64,000 nucleotides of DNA, from the NCBI RefSeq assembly GCF_900010755.1, contig NZ_CZJT01000079.1, positions 124,001 through 188,000 of the forward strand, written 5' to 3'. The notes beneath the pieces were generated by a model. It made no database searches, was not told where the DNA came from, and saw only the letters and a program-made list of their open reading frames with translations. Source of the DNA: Paeniglutamicibacter antarcticus (GTDB taxonomy: Bacteria > Actinomycetota > Actinomycetes > Actinomycetales > Micrococcaceae). Positions 51,446-60,713 of the stretch are shown piece by piece. Position 1 is the first letter of the stretch, and every line of letters starts with the position of its first letter. Position numbers and translations under genes: made by a program.

Positions 51446-51728
51446 TTCGTGTCTAAAGCGCCATGCAAACCCCGAAACGTGTCGGTGGATCCAGGCTTAG
51501 CCCGGGATGTTGCGGCAGCTCGCCGTGGCCAATTCGAGACACTCGAAACATGCCATGCAGACCAGACGGCTGAACAAGTGCCTATACCGGTGTAACGCCA
51601 GGGAAACGCCAATCCAAAGGACGCGACGGTACTGGAGACCCAGCGCCATGAATGCACCCGGGTCGGCTTTGAGAAGCGGCTCCGCCGGAACCTACCGCAA
51701 TGGACACCAACAGTTCTACGATTAAGCC

Positions 51729-53186
51729 ATGTCGCGGGATGAGGCGAGCGCCGTCGAGGACGGTTCCCCGGAAACGCAAACCACGGGCAAGGCAACGGTG
51801 CCGGATTCCGGCCACCGGGCCTTCCTGCATGTGTTGGTGAATACCGCTGTCGCCAACGTTGTCACCAGTTTCCTGTGGTTCGCACTGACCTTCTGGGTGT
51901 ATCTGGAGACCCGTTCGGTGCTGGCCACGGGCCTGATCGGCGGCGCGTACATGTTGCTGGTCTCGTTCTTCGGGCTGTTCTTCGGCGTGCTCGTGGACAG
52001 GTACCGCAAGCACGCAGTCATGCTCGGATCAACCCTGTTCACTTTGCTGTGCTTCGGGCTGGCCGGCACGATGTTCCTGTTGATTCCTGAATCGGAACTG
52101 CTTGATATCTCCGGGGTCTGGTTCTGGATCTTTGCCGTGGTGTTGCTGATCGGTGCCGTGGTGGAACAACTGCGCAACATCGCCCTGTCGACAACTGTGA
52201 CGTTGCTGGTCCCTGCCGACAAACGCGTGAATGCCAACGGCCTGGTGGGTTCGGTGCAGGGCATCGCGTTCCTGGTTACCAGCGTCTTCAGCGGCCTGGC
52301 CATCGGCATGCTCGGGATGGGCGGCACCATCATCATCGCGTTGGTGGCGATCGTGGTGGTGCTGGTCCACCTGCTGACCATCAGGATTCCCGAACCCCGG
52401 ATCCTGCGGGAGGGTGGGCACACGGGTTTGTCCGAAATGAAGGCAGGCGTTGCCGCGGTCAGGGCCACGCGGGGTCTTTTTGCGCTGATCCTGTTCACCA
52501 CGTTCAACAACCTCACCGGCGGGGTGTTCATGGCGCTGATGGACCCGTACGGGCTGACGCTGTTCCCGGTGGAGATCTGGGGCGTGGTGCTGGGCGTGAC
52601 GGCCACCGGCTTCATCATCGGCGGCGCGCTGGTGGCCAAGTTCGGCCTGGGCAAGAACCCGATCCGCACCATGCTGGTCCTGGTGGCCTGCACCGGGGTG
52701 CTGGGGGCCACGTTCACGCTGCGTGAATGGTGGTGGCTGTATGCGATTGGCATCTGGATCTTCATGATGCTGATGCCGGCGGTCGAGGCTGCGGAGCAGA
52801 CGGTGATCCAAAGGGTTGTTCCCTTTGAGACGCAGGGCCGGGTGTTTGGGTTTGCGATGACGTTTGAGGCCGCGGCTGCGCCGATCACCGCGTTCATGAT
52901 CGCCCCGATGGCTGAGTTCTGGATCATCCCCTACATGGATTCCCGGGCGGGACAGGACGACTGGGGATGGCTGCTGGGCGCCGGCGAGGCCCGGGGGATC
53001 GCGCTGGTGTTCCTGGTTTCAGGGATCGCCTCGATCCTGCTGGCGCTCGGGGCCCTGTGCACGCGTTCCTACCGCAGGCTCTCACTGGCCTACGCCCAGG
53101 CCCCGGGGGATGCTGCCGTCACTGGTCAGGGCACGCCGGCCGGCAGCATCGGGGAACCCGAGGACCTTCCCGAACGTGGGGGATAG
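51729..53186 (+). CDS. MFS transporter (drug-efflux-like)
   Basis: A 485-aa major facilitator with 12 predicted helices. The loop GVLVDRYRKHAVMLGS between helices 2 and 3 is the MFS motif A area, and QTVIQRVVPFETQGRVFGF resembles MefA/MDR-type efflux proteins (motif seen in macrolide exporters). It has a long Gly/Pro-rich C-terminal tail. No clear ribosome site before ATG 51729. The following TetR gene belongs to a different operator system, so regulation of this pump is unknown. Confidence 0.82.
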   Translation: MSRDEASAVEDGSPETQTTGKATVPDSGHRAFLHVLVNTAVANVVTSFLWFALTFWVYLETRSVLATGLIGGAYMLLVSFFGLFFGVLVDRYRKHAVMLGSTLFTLLCFGLAGTMFLLIPESELLDISGVWFWIFAVVLLIGAVVEQLRNIALSTTVTLLVPADKRVNANGLVGSVQGIAFLVTSVFSGLAIGMLGMGGTIIIALVAIVVVLVHLLTIRIPEPRILREGGHTGLSEMKAGVAAVRATRGLFALILFTTFNNLTGGVFMALMDPYGLTLFPVEIWGVVLGVTATGFIIGGALVAKFGLGKNPIRTMLVLVACTGVLGATFTLREWWWLYAIGIWIFMMLMPAVEAAEQTVIQRVVPFETQGRVFGFAMTFEAAAAPITAFMIAPMAEFWIIPYMDSRAGQDDWGWLLGAGEARGIALVFLVSGIASILLALGALCTRSYRRLSLAYAQAPGDAAVTGQGTPAGSIGEPEDLPERGG

Positions 53187-53299
53187 GGCTTGGTTGCCCG
53201 CCCATGCCCCCTGCAATTCACTTCAGTGTGCTGCTTGGTTTCCGGTCCCGTGTCTGGGGCGGTGGCGTCCGCGCGAGGCTCATGGCCCCAATAGTCCGC

Positions 53300-53318
53300 T
53301 TATGCCACGTGGCGTAAA
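53300..53318. promoter_or_regulatory. TetR operator copy 1
   Basis: TTATGCCACGTGGCGTAAA is a near-perfect palindrome centred on CCACGTGG. It lies about 80 bp upstream of the TetR start, and its exact inverse (19 bp) recurs at 55275-55293. Confidence 0.7.
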
Positions 53319-53398
53319 ATGGGATCATTTAATCGGAACCTGCAGATGGTTGCCGTCGGATGGCGTTGACGATCGACGAAAGAGGGGGAAGCCACGGT

Positions 53399-54061
53399 AT
53401 GGGCCAACACAGCGACAAGGCTCGCGAGTCACTGCTGGATGCGGCAGAGGAACTCTTTGCCCGCTACGGCATTGATGCGGTGTCCAACCGCAAGATCACC
53501 GAGCATGCGGGCACCGCCAACCACTCGGCCATTACCTACCACTTCGGAAGTCGCGAGGAACTGCTGCGCGCGCTGCTCTCCCGACACCTGGAACAGATGC
53601 GCAAGCTGCGTGAACAGCGATTGGCCGCACTTGGCGATGCACCGGAGCTGCGGGATCTCATCGCCTACCGGTTCCTGCCGTGGATCGACCTTCTGGCGGC
53701 TCAGCCGGTGCCCGGGTGGAGGGCGCGTTTCCTCTTCCAAGCGCGTTCGGTTCCTTCGGTGGCCGCGGTGCTGGCCCAGTCGCTCGCGGACCACGAAGGA
53801 TTCGATGAGCTGACGGCCCGCATGAACGTGATTTTAGTGGACATTCCGCCGTCGGTGCTCAATGCGCGTTCGAGCATTTTGGCCCCCCTCTTGATGGGTA
53901 TCTGTTCGGATTACGAGGGGCAAGTGCAAGACGGTACGGCGCGGGGGAGTTGGCAGTCGATGGGCTACTTCCTTATCGATGCGATCGTAGGCATGCTGGC
54001 GGCTCCGGTGACCCACCCGGGTGACTACCTGCCACCGACCGCGGAACCGGACCTGATCTAA
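53399..54061 (+). CDS. TetR family regulator
   Basis: A 220-aa TetR protein. KARESLLDAAEELFARYGID and NRKITEHAGTANHSAITYHF constitute the DNA-binding domain, and FGSREELLRALLSRH follows. The effector domain (WRARFLFQARSVPSVAAVLA) resembles the TetR_C group seen with exporters. ATG 53399 with GAGGGGG upstream is preferred to the in-frame ATG 53360. The shared 19-bp palindrome indicates autoregulation and control of the membrane-protein gene at 55331. Confidence 0.85.
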   Translation: MGQHSDKARESLLDAAEELFARYGIDAVSNRKITEHAGTANHSAITYHFGSREELLRALLSRHLEQMRKLREQRLAALGDAPELRDLIAYRFLPWIDLLAAQPVPGWRARFLFQARSVPSVAAVLAQSLADHEGFDELTARMNVILVDIPPSVLNARSSILAPLLMGICSDYEGQVQDGTARGSWQSMGYFLIDAIVGMLAAPVTHPGDYLPPTAEPDLI

Positions 54062-54130
54062 CCCGAGCCAGATCCTGCGCCCGATGGTCTCGCGGAAGCG
54101 CCGGGGGCGGAGTAGCTGCGGATTGCCCCG

Positions 54131-55129
54131 CTACCGGCTCAGCGATTGAACGAAAGCCAAGCTCGCAGCCGCGATTTGCCTGCGCGCAGAATCAGCGGAA
54201 ATCGTTGGCTGGCCATCTCCCGGCTGAGGACCGTAGTCGCCGAAGTTCGCATGCACGGCGCCCTGGACCACCGTGAAGGTGGTGTCCGGCGGCAGATCTG
54301 TTTTTGAAGCCTTGATTTTTTCGGGCGTGGCAAGCCCGTCATTCGAAGCGGAGATCGACAGCACCGGGAGCGCGATGCCGCTCATGTTGGATGCCGGGTA
54401 GGAAGCAAAGAACAACATGCCGGCGACCCCGTGATCCGCCGCTTGGGGGAAGGATTCGGCGTCGATGGCCGAAACGACACCGCCGAGTGAATGCCCGCCC
54501 AGTACCCAGCTAGTCACCGGCGGGTGGGCGGTGCGTGCGTGGGAGAAAGCCCCGGTGGACAGGAACGCGATCCCGAACGGCTGTTTGGGGATGACGACGG
54601 TATGGCCTTGCTCGGCCAGTGGTCGCAGTACCGCGGCGTAGGCCCTGGCATCAACGAGTGCGCCGGGTTGGAAGAATACCCCGACTTCGTTGGACGTCCC
54701 GCCGGGGGTCATCATGATTTGGGTGGCGGATTCGGTGACCGTGACCAGGTCATCGGAGTCCATGGCAGCGCGGGCCGGATCCGTGGCGCTGTATGGAACC
54801 AGCCACCATACCAGGGCGAAGATGCCGCAGGCGGCCACCAGTGCGATCCAGCGAAGTACCTTGAATTTTTGTCCGCCGGCGATGGGCCTGATCCAGGAAC
54901 GCAGGGCCATCAGTGAACTGGCCAAGAATGCGATGCTCAGCAAGATCGCATAGGCCGGATGCCCATGCACGAGCATGTCTCCGGTGGAAACGGCGGCAGC
55001 CACGACCAGCAGAACTCCCATGCCGGAGACAATGCGCAGTGCCCAGCCAAGCACCGTGTCGGCACGTGTTGGACTCTTGCGGATTCCTGCGCTGGGCGAC
55101 TCACCGGGGTGAGGGGCTGGAATATTCAC
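54131..55129 (-). CDS. Membrane-anchored alpha/beta hydrolase
   Basis: A 332-aa protein. The first 115 residues hold three to four hydrophobic segments (LRIVSGMGVLLVVAAAVSTG, AYAILLSIAFLASSLMAL, WIALVAACGIFALVWWLV). The remainder is an alpha/beta hydrolase with nucleophile elbow GGHSLGG, acid Asp in SASNDGLATP and His in QGAVHANFGDYG. It resembles the actinobacterial membrane-bound hydrolase family with an extracytoplasmic catalytic domain. Substrate unknown; esters or lipids are plausible. It is divergent from the gene at 55331, whose TetR operator lies in the shared spacer. Confidence 0.82.
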   Translation of the reverse strand: MNIPAPHPGESPSAGIRKSPTRADTVLGWALRIVSGMGVLLVVAAAVSTGDMLVHGHPAYAILLSIAFLASSLMALRSWIRPIAGGQKFKVLRWIALVAACGIFALVWWLVPYSATDPARAAMDSDDLVTVTESATQIMMTPGGTSNEVGVFFQPGALVDARAYAAVLRPLAEQGHTVVIPKQPFGIAFLSTGAFSHARTAHPPVTSWVLGGHSLGGVVSAIDAESFPQAADHGVAGMLFFASYPASNMSGIALPVLSISASNDGLATPEKIKASKTDLPPDTTFTVVQGAVHANFGDYGPQPGDGQPTISADSARRQIAAASLAFVQSLSR

Positions 55130-55274
55130 GTACTGCTCCCGGGTTTCGACGGCATGGGAAGGGGCTGACCTGCCTATCCTTGCACCGTCGAGGGTACGAG
55201 AGCCATCCCAAGCGGGATCCCGGATGCCTCTTCAGCCCCAAGGGCGCGTGATGTTGACCTCACGTCGATCAATA

Positions 55275-55293
55275 TTTACGCCACGTGGCATAA
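55275..55293. promoter_or_regulatory. TetR operator copy 2
   Basis: TTTACGCCACGTGGCATAA is the exact reverse complement of 53300-53318. It lies 56 bp upstream of the GTG at 55331 and 146 bp upstream of the divergent hydrolase start, so it can regulate either. Confidence 0.7.
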
Positions 55294-55330
55294 ATTAGTT
55301 GATAGTATTCAACTATTACGTGGGTGAAGA

Positions 55331-57664
55331 GTGCCTTCATTCCCTAGGACACCGCAGGAGCATGAGCATTTGAGTCACACCACCACTGAGCCGAAAGAGC
55401 AACCGGCCAAGAGCCGCAAGGCCAAGCGAGAAAAAGAGCAGGTGGACCCACAGGTCGCCGCCGCCAAACGAGCCAAAGCCGAAAAAATTGGCCGTACCGT
55501 TGCCATGTTCATCATGCCCTTGCTCATAGTGGGCATGATGATCTGGGGTTACTTGGGTGCCATGCACCATCAGACTGCCAAGAACATGCCGGTGGTCGTC
55601 GCTGGGGCAACCACTTCCCAGGTCAACGACTTCGCCGTTGCCCTGGAAGGCGCGAATCCCGACGCTGTCAACGTGAGCACCGCCGGTTCGCAGCTGGAAA
55701 TCCGCGATCAGGTCTACAACCGTGACGTCACCGCTGCCGTCTACATCGACGGCAAGAACGCCACCTTCTTCACCGCAAGCGCTGCCGGTCCTTCGGCCGC
55801 TACCGCAATCTCCGCGGTCGTCACCCCCGTCATCTTGGACGAGGGCCTGAAGCTGACCAACGAAGATATTGTTCCCTTGCCCGCACGCGACGTCTCGGGC
55901 CTGGGTGCCATGTTCCTGGCAACCGCCATGGTCACCGCCGGCTACATGCCGTTCTCCCTGGCCTTCTCGAACTCCCCGGAGCTGCTGAAGCGTCGGCGTG
56001 CCATCCCGCTGTTGGCCGGATGGTCGCTGCTGATCGCCGGTCTTGCCGTACTGGTCACCGGACCCATCATGGGCATCGTGCCAGGGACATCCATCCTGCC
56101 GGTCCTGGGTGCGCTGGCCCTGGGCGTGTTCGCGATTGGATCCATGCAGTTGTTCTTCACGCGGATCTTCGGATCGATGGCCGTGATCCCGGGGATGTTC
56201 GTGCTCATGGTGTTGGGCCAGCCGGCCTCCAACATGGGTATGTCCGTCTACACCTTGCCGAAAATTTTCCCGTTCTTGCACCAGTTCCTGCCGATGCCGG
56301 CCTTGGGCGAATCACTGCGTTCGATCCTGTACTTCAACGGTGACGGCGCGGCCAAGCACCTGCTGATCCTGGCGATCGGCGCCGTGGTTGGCCTGCTGCT
56401 GACCACGGGCATTGATGTTCTGAAAGAATCGAAGGGCAAGATTTCGACCCCCACCGAGGTCAACGTTCCGTCGTTGCATGGTGGGCCACGCCCGAAATAC
56501 AAGGCATGGCGCTACATCACCTTGGGCGCACTTCCCTTTGCCATGATCACCATGATGCTTTCGTTCATGCTCGGTGCCATGCACCAGCCAACCCCGCGTG
56601 AGATGCCGGTGGCTGTTGTCGGTTCCACCATGGAACAGGCAGAACAGACCATTCAGGGCCTGAACCAACAAATGGACGGAATGTTCAGCTTCACCGCATT
56701 GGATAATGCAGCAGACGGGCAGGCCCTGGTTCGGGAGCAGAAACTGGTCGGTGCTTTCGTGCTTCCCTCCCAGGACGATCCCGAAGCAACGCTGTACACA
56801 GCGGAAGCCGCGGGTAGTACTGCGGCCCAGGTGGTTTCCAGCGTCTTCCAGCAGGTTGCCGGCGCCCAAGGCGTGACCTTGAACGAGGAAAACCTGGCCC
56901 CGCTTCCGCAGGGCGACAACAAGGGTACCGCGACCATGTACCTGGCCATGGGATGGATCATGTCCGGCTTCATGGTCATCATTGTGGGTGCCACCGCGGC
57001 GCCGCACACCCGCCCGCTGAAAAACCTGATTCCCCTGGTGGCGGGCTACTCGGCCTTCATGTCACTGGTGCTATGGCTGATTGCAGGCCCGTTCACCGGT
57101 GCGATCGATGGTCATTTCGGCGCACTGTGGGGCGTTGGCATGGTGGCAATCTTCGCCGTGGCCATGCTGGCCACGGTTTTCAACCGCCTGATGGGCATGT
57201 TGTCATTGCTGCCCGTCCTGGCCATTGCCATGTTCCTGGGCGTGCCCTCATCGAACGCAGCACTCTCGATCTACATGGAACCGCATATCTTCACGGTGCT
57301 GCACGGGATCTTGCCGATGCCTGCAGCGGTCGAGGCAATTCGCTCGATCCTGTACTTCGACGGTGTGGGAGTCGGCGAACACCTGATCACGCTGGGCCTG
57401 TGGGCCCTGATTTGCTTTGCGCTGGTGGTGGTCATCGACTTGCTGAAGCCGGTTGTCGACTTCATGCACCCGGTCCCGGAAGCCGAAATCGAGGCGTTGA
57501 AGGGCCGCAAGCTCGAGGCGAAAGCCGTCGAAGCTGCGGAAAACGCCAACGAGATCGACGAAGAGGCCCAGCTGTTGAGTGAGGAAGCCGTAGAAGCAGA
57601 AGCTGTCTCAGTTACCGCCAGCCACTTGGATGACGAGAAGGAAAGGGAACTGGCCGGCCTCTGA
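55331..57664 (+). CDS. Tandemly duplicated YhgE/Pip-like (ABC-2/DUF3533-type) membrane protein
   Basis: A 777-aa membrane protein made of two homologous halves (about residues 55-370 and 395-705). Each half has one N-terminal helix before a conserved GAMH motif (GYLGAMHHQTAKNMPVVV; SFMLGAMHQPTPREMPVAVV), an extracytoplasmic domain, then five to six helices ending in LPMPALGESLRSILYF and LPMPAAVEAIRSILYF. The C-terminal 70 residues are acidic and helical. Single halves resemble YhgE/Pip or ABC-2 permease-like proteins, so an exporter role fits its TetR control. TTG at 55370 with AGGAG upstream is an alternative start. Confidence 0.8.
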   Translation: MPSFPRTPQEHEHLSHTTTEPKEQPAKSRKAKREKEQVDPQVAAAKRAKAEKIGRTVAMFIMPLLIVGMMIWGYLGAMHHQTAKNMPVVVAGATTSQVNDFAVALEGANPDAVNVSTAGSQLEIRDQVYNRDVTAAVYIDGKNATFFTASAAGPSAATAISAVVTPVILDEGLKLTNEDIVPLPARDVSGLGAMFLATAMVTAGYMPFSLAFSNSPELLKRRRAIPLLAGWSLLIAGLAVLVTGPIMGIVPGTSILPVLGALALGVFAIGSMQLFFTRIFGSMAVIPGMFVLMVLGQPASNMGMSVYTLPKIFPFLHQFLPMPALGESLRSILYFNGDGAAKHLLILAIGAVVGLLLTTGIDVLKESKGKISTPTEVNVPSLHGGPRPKYKAWRYITLGALPFAMITMMLSFMLGAMHQPTPREMPVAVVGSTMEQAEQTIQGLNQQMDGMFSFTALDNAADGQALVREQKLVGAFVLPSQDDPEATLYTAEAAGSTAAQVVSSVFQQVAGAQGVTLNEENLAPLPQGDNKGTATMYLAMGWIMSGFMVIIVGATAAPHTRPLKNLIPLVAGYSAFMSLVLWLIAGPFTGAIDGHFGALWGVGMVAIFAVAMLATVFNRLMGMLSLLPVLAIAMFLGVPSSNAALSIYMEPHIFTVLHGILPMPAAVEAIRSILYFDGVGVGEHLITLGLWALICFALVVVIDLLKPVVDFMHPVPEAEIEALKGRKLEAKAVEAAENANEIDEEAQLLSEEAVEAEAVSVTASHLDDEKERELAGL

Positions 57665-57687
57665 GTTTGCCTGTCCCCGCATGAATT

Positions 57688-57745
57688 AGCGCGGATCAAC
57701 GATCTTTCCCTTGGGGGGTCACCTCGGGTTTCGTTGATCCGCGCT
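57688..57745 (+). terminator. Terminator-like hairpin after the duplicated membrane protein
   Basis: AGCGCGGATCAACGA (57688-57702) pairs perfectly with 57731-57745, and the following sequence is ATTTCTTTG. It lies 24 nt after the stop. Confidence 0.75.
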
Positions 57746-58249
57746 ATTTCTTTGTGTCCTGAAGCGTTGGCCGGGGTTTCTTCGGGGCTTTTGAAGATGC
57801 CATGGCCGGACCGCCCCTGGGTGCCCGGAGCTCATGTTGTTCAGCAATTTATCCAGGCCGGACGCCCCTGGGGAGTAGTTGTGGATTAAGCGGAATGGCC
57901 AAGTGGCCCCGGGCCCACGCGATCGGAGGCCGGGTCTATTTCCTGGTCTTTCGCGGTACGGTCACGTCCCGCTACCCAGCCGACATCCTGGGCCGGCATG
58001 CCACTGGCAAGAGCGGGCAGGGACGTGAGCAGGGGTTGCTGAGTCGAGGCGCGAGCGTTGCCCACAGCGTCGCCGGCGAAGCCCCCGACAGGGTAGACAG
58101 CTGGGTAACACCTGCCCGGCAGGTTCGCGGTTTCGCAGCTGACAGGTGCCGGCCCGTGGCCAGAGCCGTAGACAGGCAGACTGCTCACCGATCCTTGGAT
58201 TCCGGCGGTGCCCCGGTAGATCAGGCGAAGTGCCCCTCAAAGCACAAAA
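57746..58249. other. 500-bp spacer without a supported gene
   Basis: Frames exist on both strands but none has a ribosome site, family features or the codon bias of the neighbouring genes. They are Arg/Pro/Gly-rich in the way of chance frames in GC-rich DNA. It separates the YhgE-like gene from the MarR-DHA2 unit on the other strand. Confidence 0.45.
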
Positions 58250-58298
58250 GCCGCGTTCCAGGACCAACGACGTGATGTCGTTGAACCCGGAACGCGGC
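58250..58298 (-). terminator. Terminator of the DHA2-MarR operon
   Basis: GCCGCGTTCC (58250-58259) pairs with 58289-58298, with an inner AACGAC/GTCGTT hairpin. On the minus strand the stem is followed by TTTTGTGCTTT. It lies 14 nt after the MarR stop. Confidence 0.8.
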
Positions 58299-58312
58299 GA
58301 TTGCCGGTGTTA

Positions 58313-58822
58313 TTAGAAAGCGGATTCGTTGAGTTTGGCGAGTAACTCCGCGAATCGTTCGACCTCTTCGAGATCCCACTGGGAGAGCCGGTCATGCAGT
58401 GTCCGTCGGGATGTTGCGAGGTTTCGGTCCAGCCGCGCGCGCGCATCCTCCGTCAGGGCAACCACATGGACCCGGCCGTCTCGGGGGTCAACGGACCTGG
58501 ACACCAAGTCCAGTGACTCCAGATGCTTGATGGTCCGGCTCGTGACGGTCTTGTCTGACCCGGTTTGCTCTGCCAGCAATCCTTGGTTTTGCGGTCCCTC
58601 CTTGGCCAATGCCATGAGGACCCTGAATCCATGGGGTTGCAGTTCGGGGTGAACTGCAATTGCCCTGTTCCTGGTGTTCTTCCTGGCCCGGATAACCATC
58701 GTGGTGAACTGCTTCTCCACCTCGCTGACCACCTGGGAATAGGCATCCGCCGATTGGCTGGGGGAGGCCAGCATGGCGGCCGTGGGGCTCATGCTAGCGA
58801 CGTGCGGGGTCGAGGTCGCCAT
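58313..58822 (-). CDS. MarR family regulator of the DHA2 pump
   Basis: A 169-aa MarR protein. The winged-helix core reads NQGLLAEQTGSDKTVTSRTI followed by wing SVDPRDGRVHVVALTEDARA. The long first helix region (residues 25-60) and the C-terminal helix are typical of MarR dimers. Its ATG at 58822 lies inside the end of the DHA2 gene; a second ATG at 58792 follows that stop by one base (TAGCATG). It is co-transcribed after the pump and probably represses it at the twin GTTG-N8-CAAC sites. Confidence 0.87.
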   Translation of the reverse strand: MATSTPHVASMSPTAAMLASPSQSADAYSQVVSEVEKQFTTMVIRARKNTRNRAIAVHPELQPHGFRVLMALAKEGPQNQGLLAEQTGSDKTVTSRTIKHLESLDLVSRSVDPRDGRVHVVALTEDARARLDRNLATSRRTLHDRLSQWDLEEVERFAELLAKLNESAF

Positions 58823-60506
58823 CGGTGCGAGGCGTTGCCGCGATGGAAGCTTCGCTGACCTCCACGAGGTTTTGCTCAGCGGACTCTACGACTTGCTGGG
58901 CCTCGGCCGCGGCATCGGATTCCTCGCGCTGCTGGCGGGTCTGGTTGCTCAAGGCGAGGTTTGGCATGAACGCAATGGCCAGGATCGTGAGCAGGCTCAA
59001 GGGCGTTGCCACCATGAAGACGTAGGCCACCGCGTCACCGTAGCTGGATTCGATGATGATGCGCACCGAATCGGGCAAGGTGTGAACGGAAGGGATGTTC
59101 CCGGAAGCCAAAGCGGCGCCAATGCCCTTGCCCTTCTCGCCCAGGGCGGCGATCGCCGCACCCAACTCCGCCGACTTGCCGGCCATCAGGTCCGCGACCT
59201 TGGTGGCCATCAGGGCCCCGAGTACCGAAACGCCGATGGTTCCGCCCAATGAACGGAAGAACGCGATCCCGGAGGACGCCACGCCGATCTCGGCCGGAGT
59301 GACGGCGTTCTGGACGATCAACACCAGGTTCTGCATGACCATGCCCAGGCCTGCGCCCAGCAGGAACATATAGACCGAAACCAGCACGAAGTTGGTGTCG
59401 TAGTGGATGGTGCTCAGCAGGTACAGGCCAACAAGCTGCAGGACCGAACCGATGACCATGATGGCCTTCCATTTGCCCTTCTTGGAGATCATGGCACCGG
59501 CGATGGTGGAGATGATCAGCAGGCCGGCCATCATCGGGATGGTCATCAGGCCGGACTGGGTGGCGTTGGCGCCACGTGCCAGCTGCATGTACTGGGCCAA
59601 GAAGACCGAGGTGCCGAACATTGACACGCCCACGGAGATCGAGGCGATCACCGAGAGGGTGAAGGTGCGGTTCTTGAACATGGTCAACGGGATGATCGGC
59701 TCGGAGGCCTTGAATTCCACGATCACGAAAGCGACGAGGGCGACAACTGCGCCACCGACCATCCAGGCCGAGGTGGCGGAGACCCACTCGAAGTCCTTGC
59801 CGGCCAGCGAAACCCAGATCAGCAACAGGGAGACACCCGCGGCAAGCAGGACGATGCCCGCGTAGTCGATGGAGACCTTGCGCTTGGCCTGGGCGGGAAG
59901 GTGCAGGGTCTTCTGGATCAGGATGATCGCGATGGCCGCGAACGGCAGGGCGATGAAGAAGTTCCAGCGCCAGTTGATGGCGTCGGTGATGAAACCGCCG
60001 ATCAGCGGTCCGCCCACGGTGCCCAGGGCCATGACGGCACCGAACAGTCCCATGTACTTGCCACGCTCACGCGGGGAAATGATGTCGGCCATGACGATCT
60101 GGGTCAGTGCGGTCAGTCCGCCCGCGCCCAGGCCCTGGAACACGCGCATGGTGATGAGCATGTTGGTGTCTTGTGAGAACCCGGCGATGGCCGAGGCGAT
60201 CACGAAGACCAGCAGGGAGAGCTGCAGGAGGAGCTTGCGGTTTGCAAGGTCTGCCAGTTTGCCCCAGATCGGGGTGGAGATGGTGGTGGCCAGCAGGGTA
60301 GCGGTGACAACCCAGGTGTAGGAGGTCTGGTCGCCCTTGAGGTCGGAGACGATGACCGGCAATGACGTGGAGACCACGGTGCCGGCCAGGATGGACACGA
60401 ACATGCCCATCAGCAGGCCGGTGAGTGACTGCATCACCTGGCGGTGCGTCATTCCCGATTCGGAAAGCTTGGGAGGTGCCGTTTCCGGCACGGGATTTTT
60501 GGACAA
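58794..60506 (-). CDS. DHA2 family MFS drug transporter (14 TM)
   Basis: A 570-aa transporter of the EmrB/QacA (DHA2) type with 14 helices. Motif A variant GKLADLANRKLLL and motif C-like segment GLFGAVMALGTVGGPLIGGF are visible. It would export lipophilic drugs or cations using the proton gradient. A TTG start at 60506 (GGAG five to six bases upstream) is the best candidate. The roughly 55-residue C-terminal tail is acidic and polar. It overlaps the MarR gene, forming a two-gene efflux operon. Confidence 0.88.
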   Translation of the reverse strand: MSKNPVPETAPPKLSESGMTHRQVMQSLTGLLMGMFVSILAGTVVSTSLPVIVSDLKGDQTSYTWVVTATLLATTISTPIWGKLADLANRKLLLQLSLLVFVIASAIAGFSQDTNMLITMRVFQGLGAGGLTALTQIVMADIISPRERGKYMGLFGAVMALGTVGGPLIGGFITDAINWRWNFFIALPFAAIAIILIQKTLHLPAQAKRKVSIDYAGIVLLAAGVSLLLIWVSLAGKDFEWVSATSAWMVGGAVVALVAFVIVEFKASEPIIPLTMFKNRTFTLSVIASISVGVSMFGTSVFLAQYMQLARGANATQSGLMTIPMMAGLLIISTIAGAMISKKGKWKAIMVIGSVLQLVGLYLLSTIHYDTNFVLVSVYMFLLGAGLGMVMQNLVLIVQNAVTPAEIGVASSGIAFFRSLGGTIGVSVLGALMATKVADLMAGKSAELGAAIAALGEKGKGIGAALASGNIPSVHTLPDSVRIIIESSYGDAVAYVFMVATPLSLLTILAIAFMPNLALSNQTRQQREESDAAAEAQQVVESAEQNLVEVSEASIAATPRTDGDLDPARR

Positions 60507-60532
60507 GAGGACTCCAGAGAACGAAAAATATG

Positions 60533-60576
60533 GTTGCTTTATGTCAACTATACGAAATTGGTTGATTTGTGGCAAC
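60533..60576. promoter_or_regulatory. Twin MarR operators upstream of the DHA2 gene
   Basis: GTTGCTTTATGTCAAC (60533-60548) and GTTGATTTGTGGCAAC (60561-60576) share GTTG-N8-CAAC and lie 28 bp apart start to start. They begin 27 bp upstream of the DHA2 start codon, inside the likely promoter. Confidence 0.6.
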
Positions 60577-60713
60577 CACTTTTGCCTGGGATGTCCGTCA
60601 CAGGGAACTGTTGCATCGTGGTGGGTTCGATATTTTTGGGCTCGCCGATCCCTGGCCGCGCGTGCCGGGTGGTGTTGAAGAAGGGCCCGGGGAGGTCTGG
60701 GACGTGGGGTGAT

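Noticed and set aside
57802-58275. 157-codon frame in the spacer after the YhgE-like gene
   Set aside because: No ribosome site, Arg/Pro/Ser-rich chance composition and competing frames on the other strand; it also runs through the MarR terminator hairpin.
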